From the NCBI GenBank assembly GCA_016930015.1, contig JAFGHR010000062.1, forward strand, positions 41,949 to 105,948: a stretch of DNA of 64,000 nt, read 5' to 3'. The notes under the pieces were generated by a model that did not search any database, was not told the origin of the DNA, and saw only the letters and a list, made by a program, of their open reading frames with translations. The first letter of the stretch is position 1, and each line of letters starts with the position of its first letter. Shown here piece by piece: positions 63,572 through 64,000 of the stretch. Position numbers and translations under genes: made by a program. This stretch comes from Anaerolineae bacterium (lineage in GTDB: Bacteria > Chloroflexota > Anaerolineae > Aggregatilineales > Aggregatilineaceae).

Positions 63572-63792
63572 ACCTTCTTCTCCTCCGAAACAAACGAAAA
63601 TGATTTTATGGAGCCATATTACAGATTGTAAACTTCTTGGTTTGCCTCTACCACTGGCGGTGTATAAATTGTCCGGGAATGTCTTCCGGGCTAATATATT
63701 AATAAAGTATTGTTATAACGAGTTAACCGGATTGATCTTAGCGACAGGTTATGAAGTATTACGGGCTGCACGGGTAGGCTGGTGAGTGCGGC
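63572..63792. other. A/T-rich spacer between the reductase and the partial edge gene
   Basis: About 220 bases, markedly A/T-richer than the surroundings (for example CTAATATATTAATAAAG near 63700). It should hold the aldo/keto reductase promoter on the minus strand; no gene or RNA was recognised. Confidence 0.5.
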
Positions 63793-64000
63793 CTACTCGT
63801 ATTTTGTGCGGCGGCGGCGTTCGGTACGGCGGCGTATCAGCGCGTGGACTCGCTCGACGGCGGGTTCGTCCCCTTCGATGACCAACCGGTCAATCGGAAT
63901 GTTCACGATGCCGACCTTGTCCGGTTCCAGTGCTTCGATGGAAGCCGTCCAACCGGTGCCGGTCACCGACAGCGATTCGGTGACCTCGCCGCCCGCCTCG
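63793..64000 (-). CDS. C-terminal fragment of an unknown protein, cut by the right edge
   Basis: The minus-strand frame is open from the right edge to TAG at 63793-63795, giving 68 residues. It contains VTGTGWTASIEALEPDKVGI followed by NIPIDRLVIEGDEPAVERV and ends in a strongly basic RRRTERRRRTKYE tail. The codon use looks like the neighbours. I do not recognise the family; too little is visible to assign a function. The 5' end lies beyond the window. Confidence 0.6.
   Translation of the reverse strand, partial: EAGGEVTESLSVTGTGWTASIEALEPDKVGIVNIPIDRLVIEGDEPAVERVHALIRRRTERRRRTKYE

Overview
The window reads as ordinary chromosome from a GC-rich, environmental bacterium, most likely a member of Chloroflexota (Anaerolineae-like). 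This is inferred from gene content recognised by eye (multi-GAF histidine kinases, GT-C glycosyltransferases, DUF3160/SH3 proteins, TolB-like propellers, a stand-alone MutL/GlmL-type ASKHA protein), not from a database search. There is no phage, plasmid, IS element, CRISPR array, rRNA or recognisable tRNA. About 47 protein genes are supported, many in short operons. GTG/TTG starts are common, and several promoters show an extended -10 element (TGnTAnAnT) with no clear -35.

Layout. 3-7018 (+): a five-gene operon of membrane proteins around a MutL/GlmL-type ATPase, closed by a UUCG hairpin. 7202-15156 (+): an AAA+ regulator fused to an OmpR-type winged helix, a 1699-residue histidine kinase with six GAF domains, and a REC-histidine kinase. 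15379-17326 (+): PspA behind a Pho-box-like repeat array, then a membrane/coiled-coil protein. 17335-23351: acetyltransferase, secreted propeller (-), esterase, MFS transporter, YkvA protein, histidine phosphatase, phosphodiesterase. 23428-27321 (+): an OmpR regulator, its sensor kinase and a secreted triple-PDZ protein, probably one envelope-stress circuit. 27412-32532 (-): a GT-C enzyme, then a YcgR permease/YcgQ/propeller operon. 32748-38816: DapA-family enzyme (+), P2-type Ca2+-like ATPase (-), amt-glnK (+). 38909-44094 (-): NAD(P)-binding protein, and a GT-C / nucleotidyltransferase / glycoside hydrolase-like operon. 44266-48411 (+): two secreted SH3b proteins. 48545-54810 (-): HerA-like ATPase, membrane protein, membrane-anchored PLD-family protein, repeat protein. 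55017-59305 (+): M29-type aminopeptidase, epimerase, and two DNA adenine methyltransferases of which one is CcrM-like. 59356-64000 (-): EamA transporter, VWA and ChlI/BchI-type AAA+ pair, aldo/keto reductase, and the 3' end of an unknown gene.

The theme is envelope homeostasis, signalling and nutrient/ion handling. The best candidates for undescribed biology are (a) the ASKHA-ATPase membrane operon at the left edge, (b) the neighbourhood of HerA-like ATPase, PLD protein and two DNA methyltransferases at 48.5-59.3 kb, (c) a roughly 150-170-bp dispersed repeat present twice in front of signalling/envelope genes, and (d) the 11-bp phased activator site in front of pspA. All functions rest on motifs read directly from translations. 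GC and codon statements are visual impressions, not computed values.
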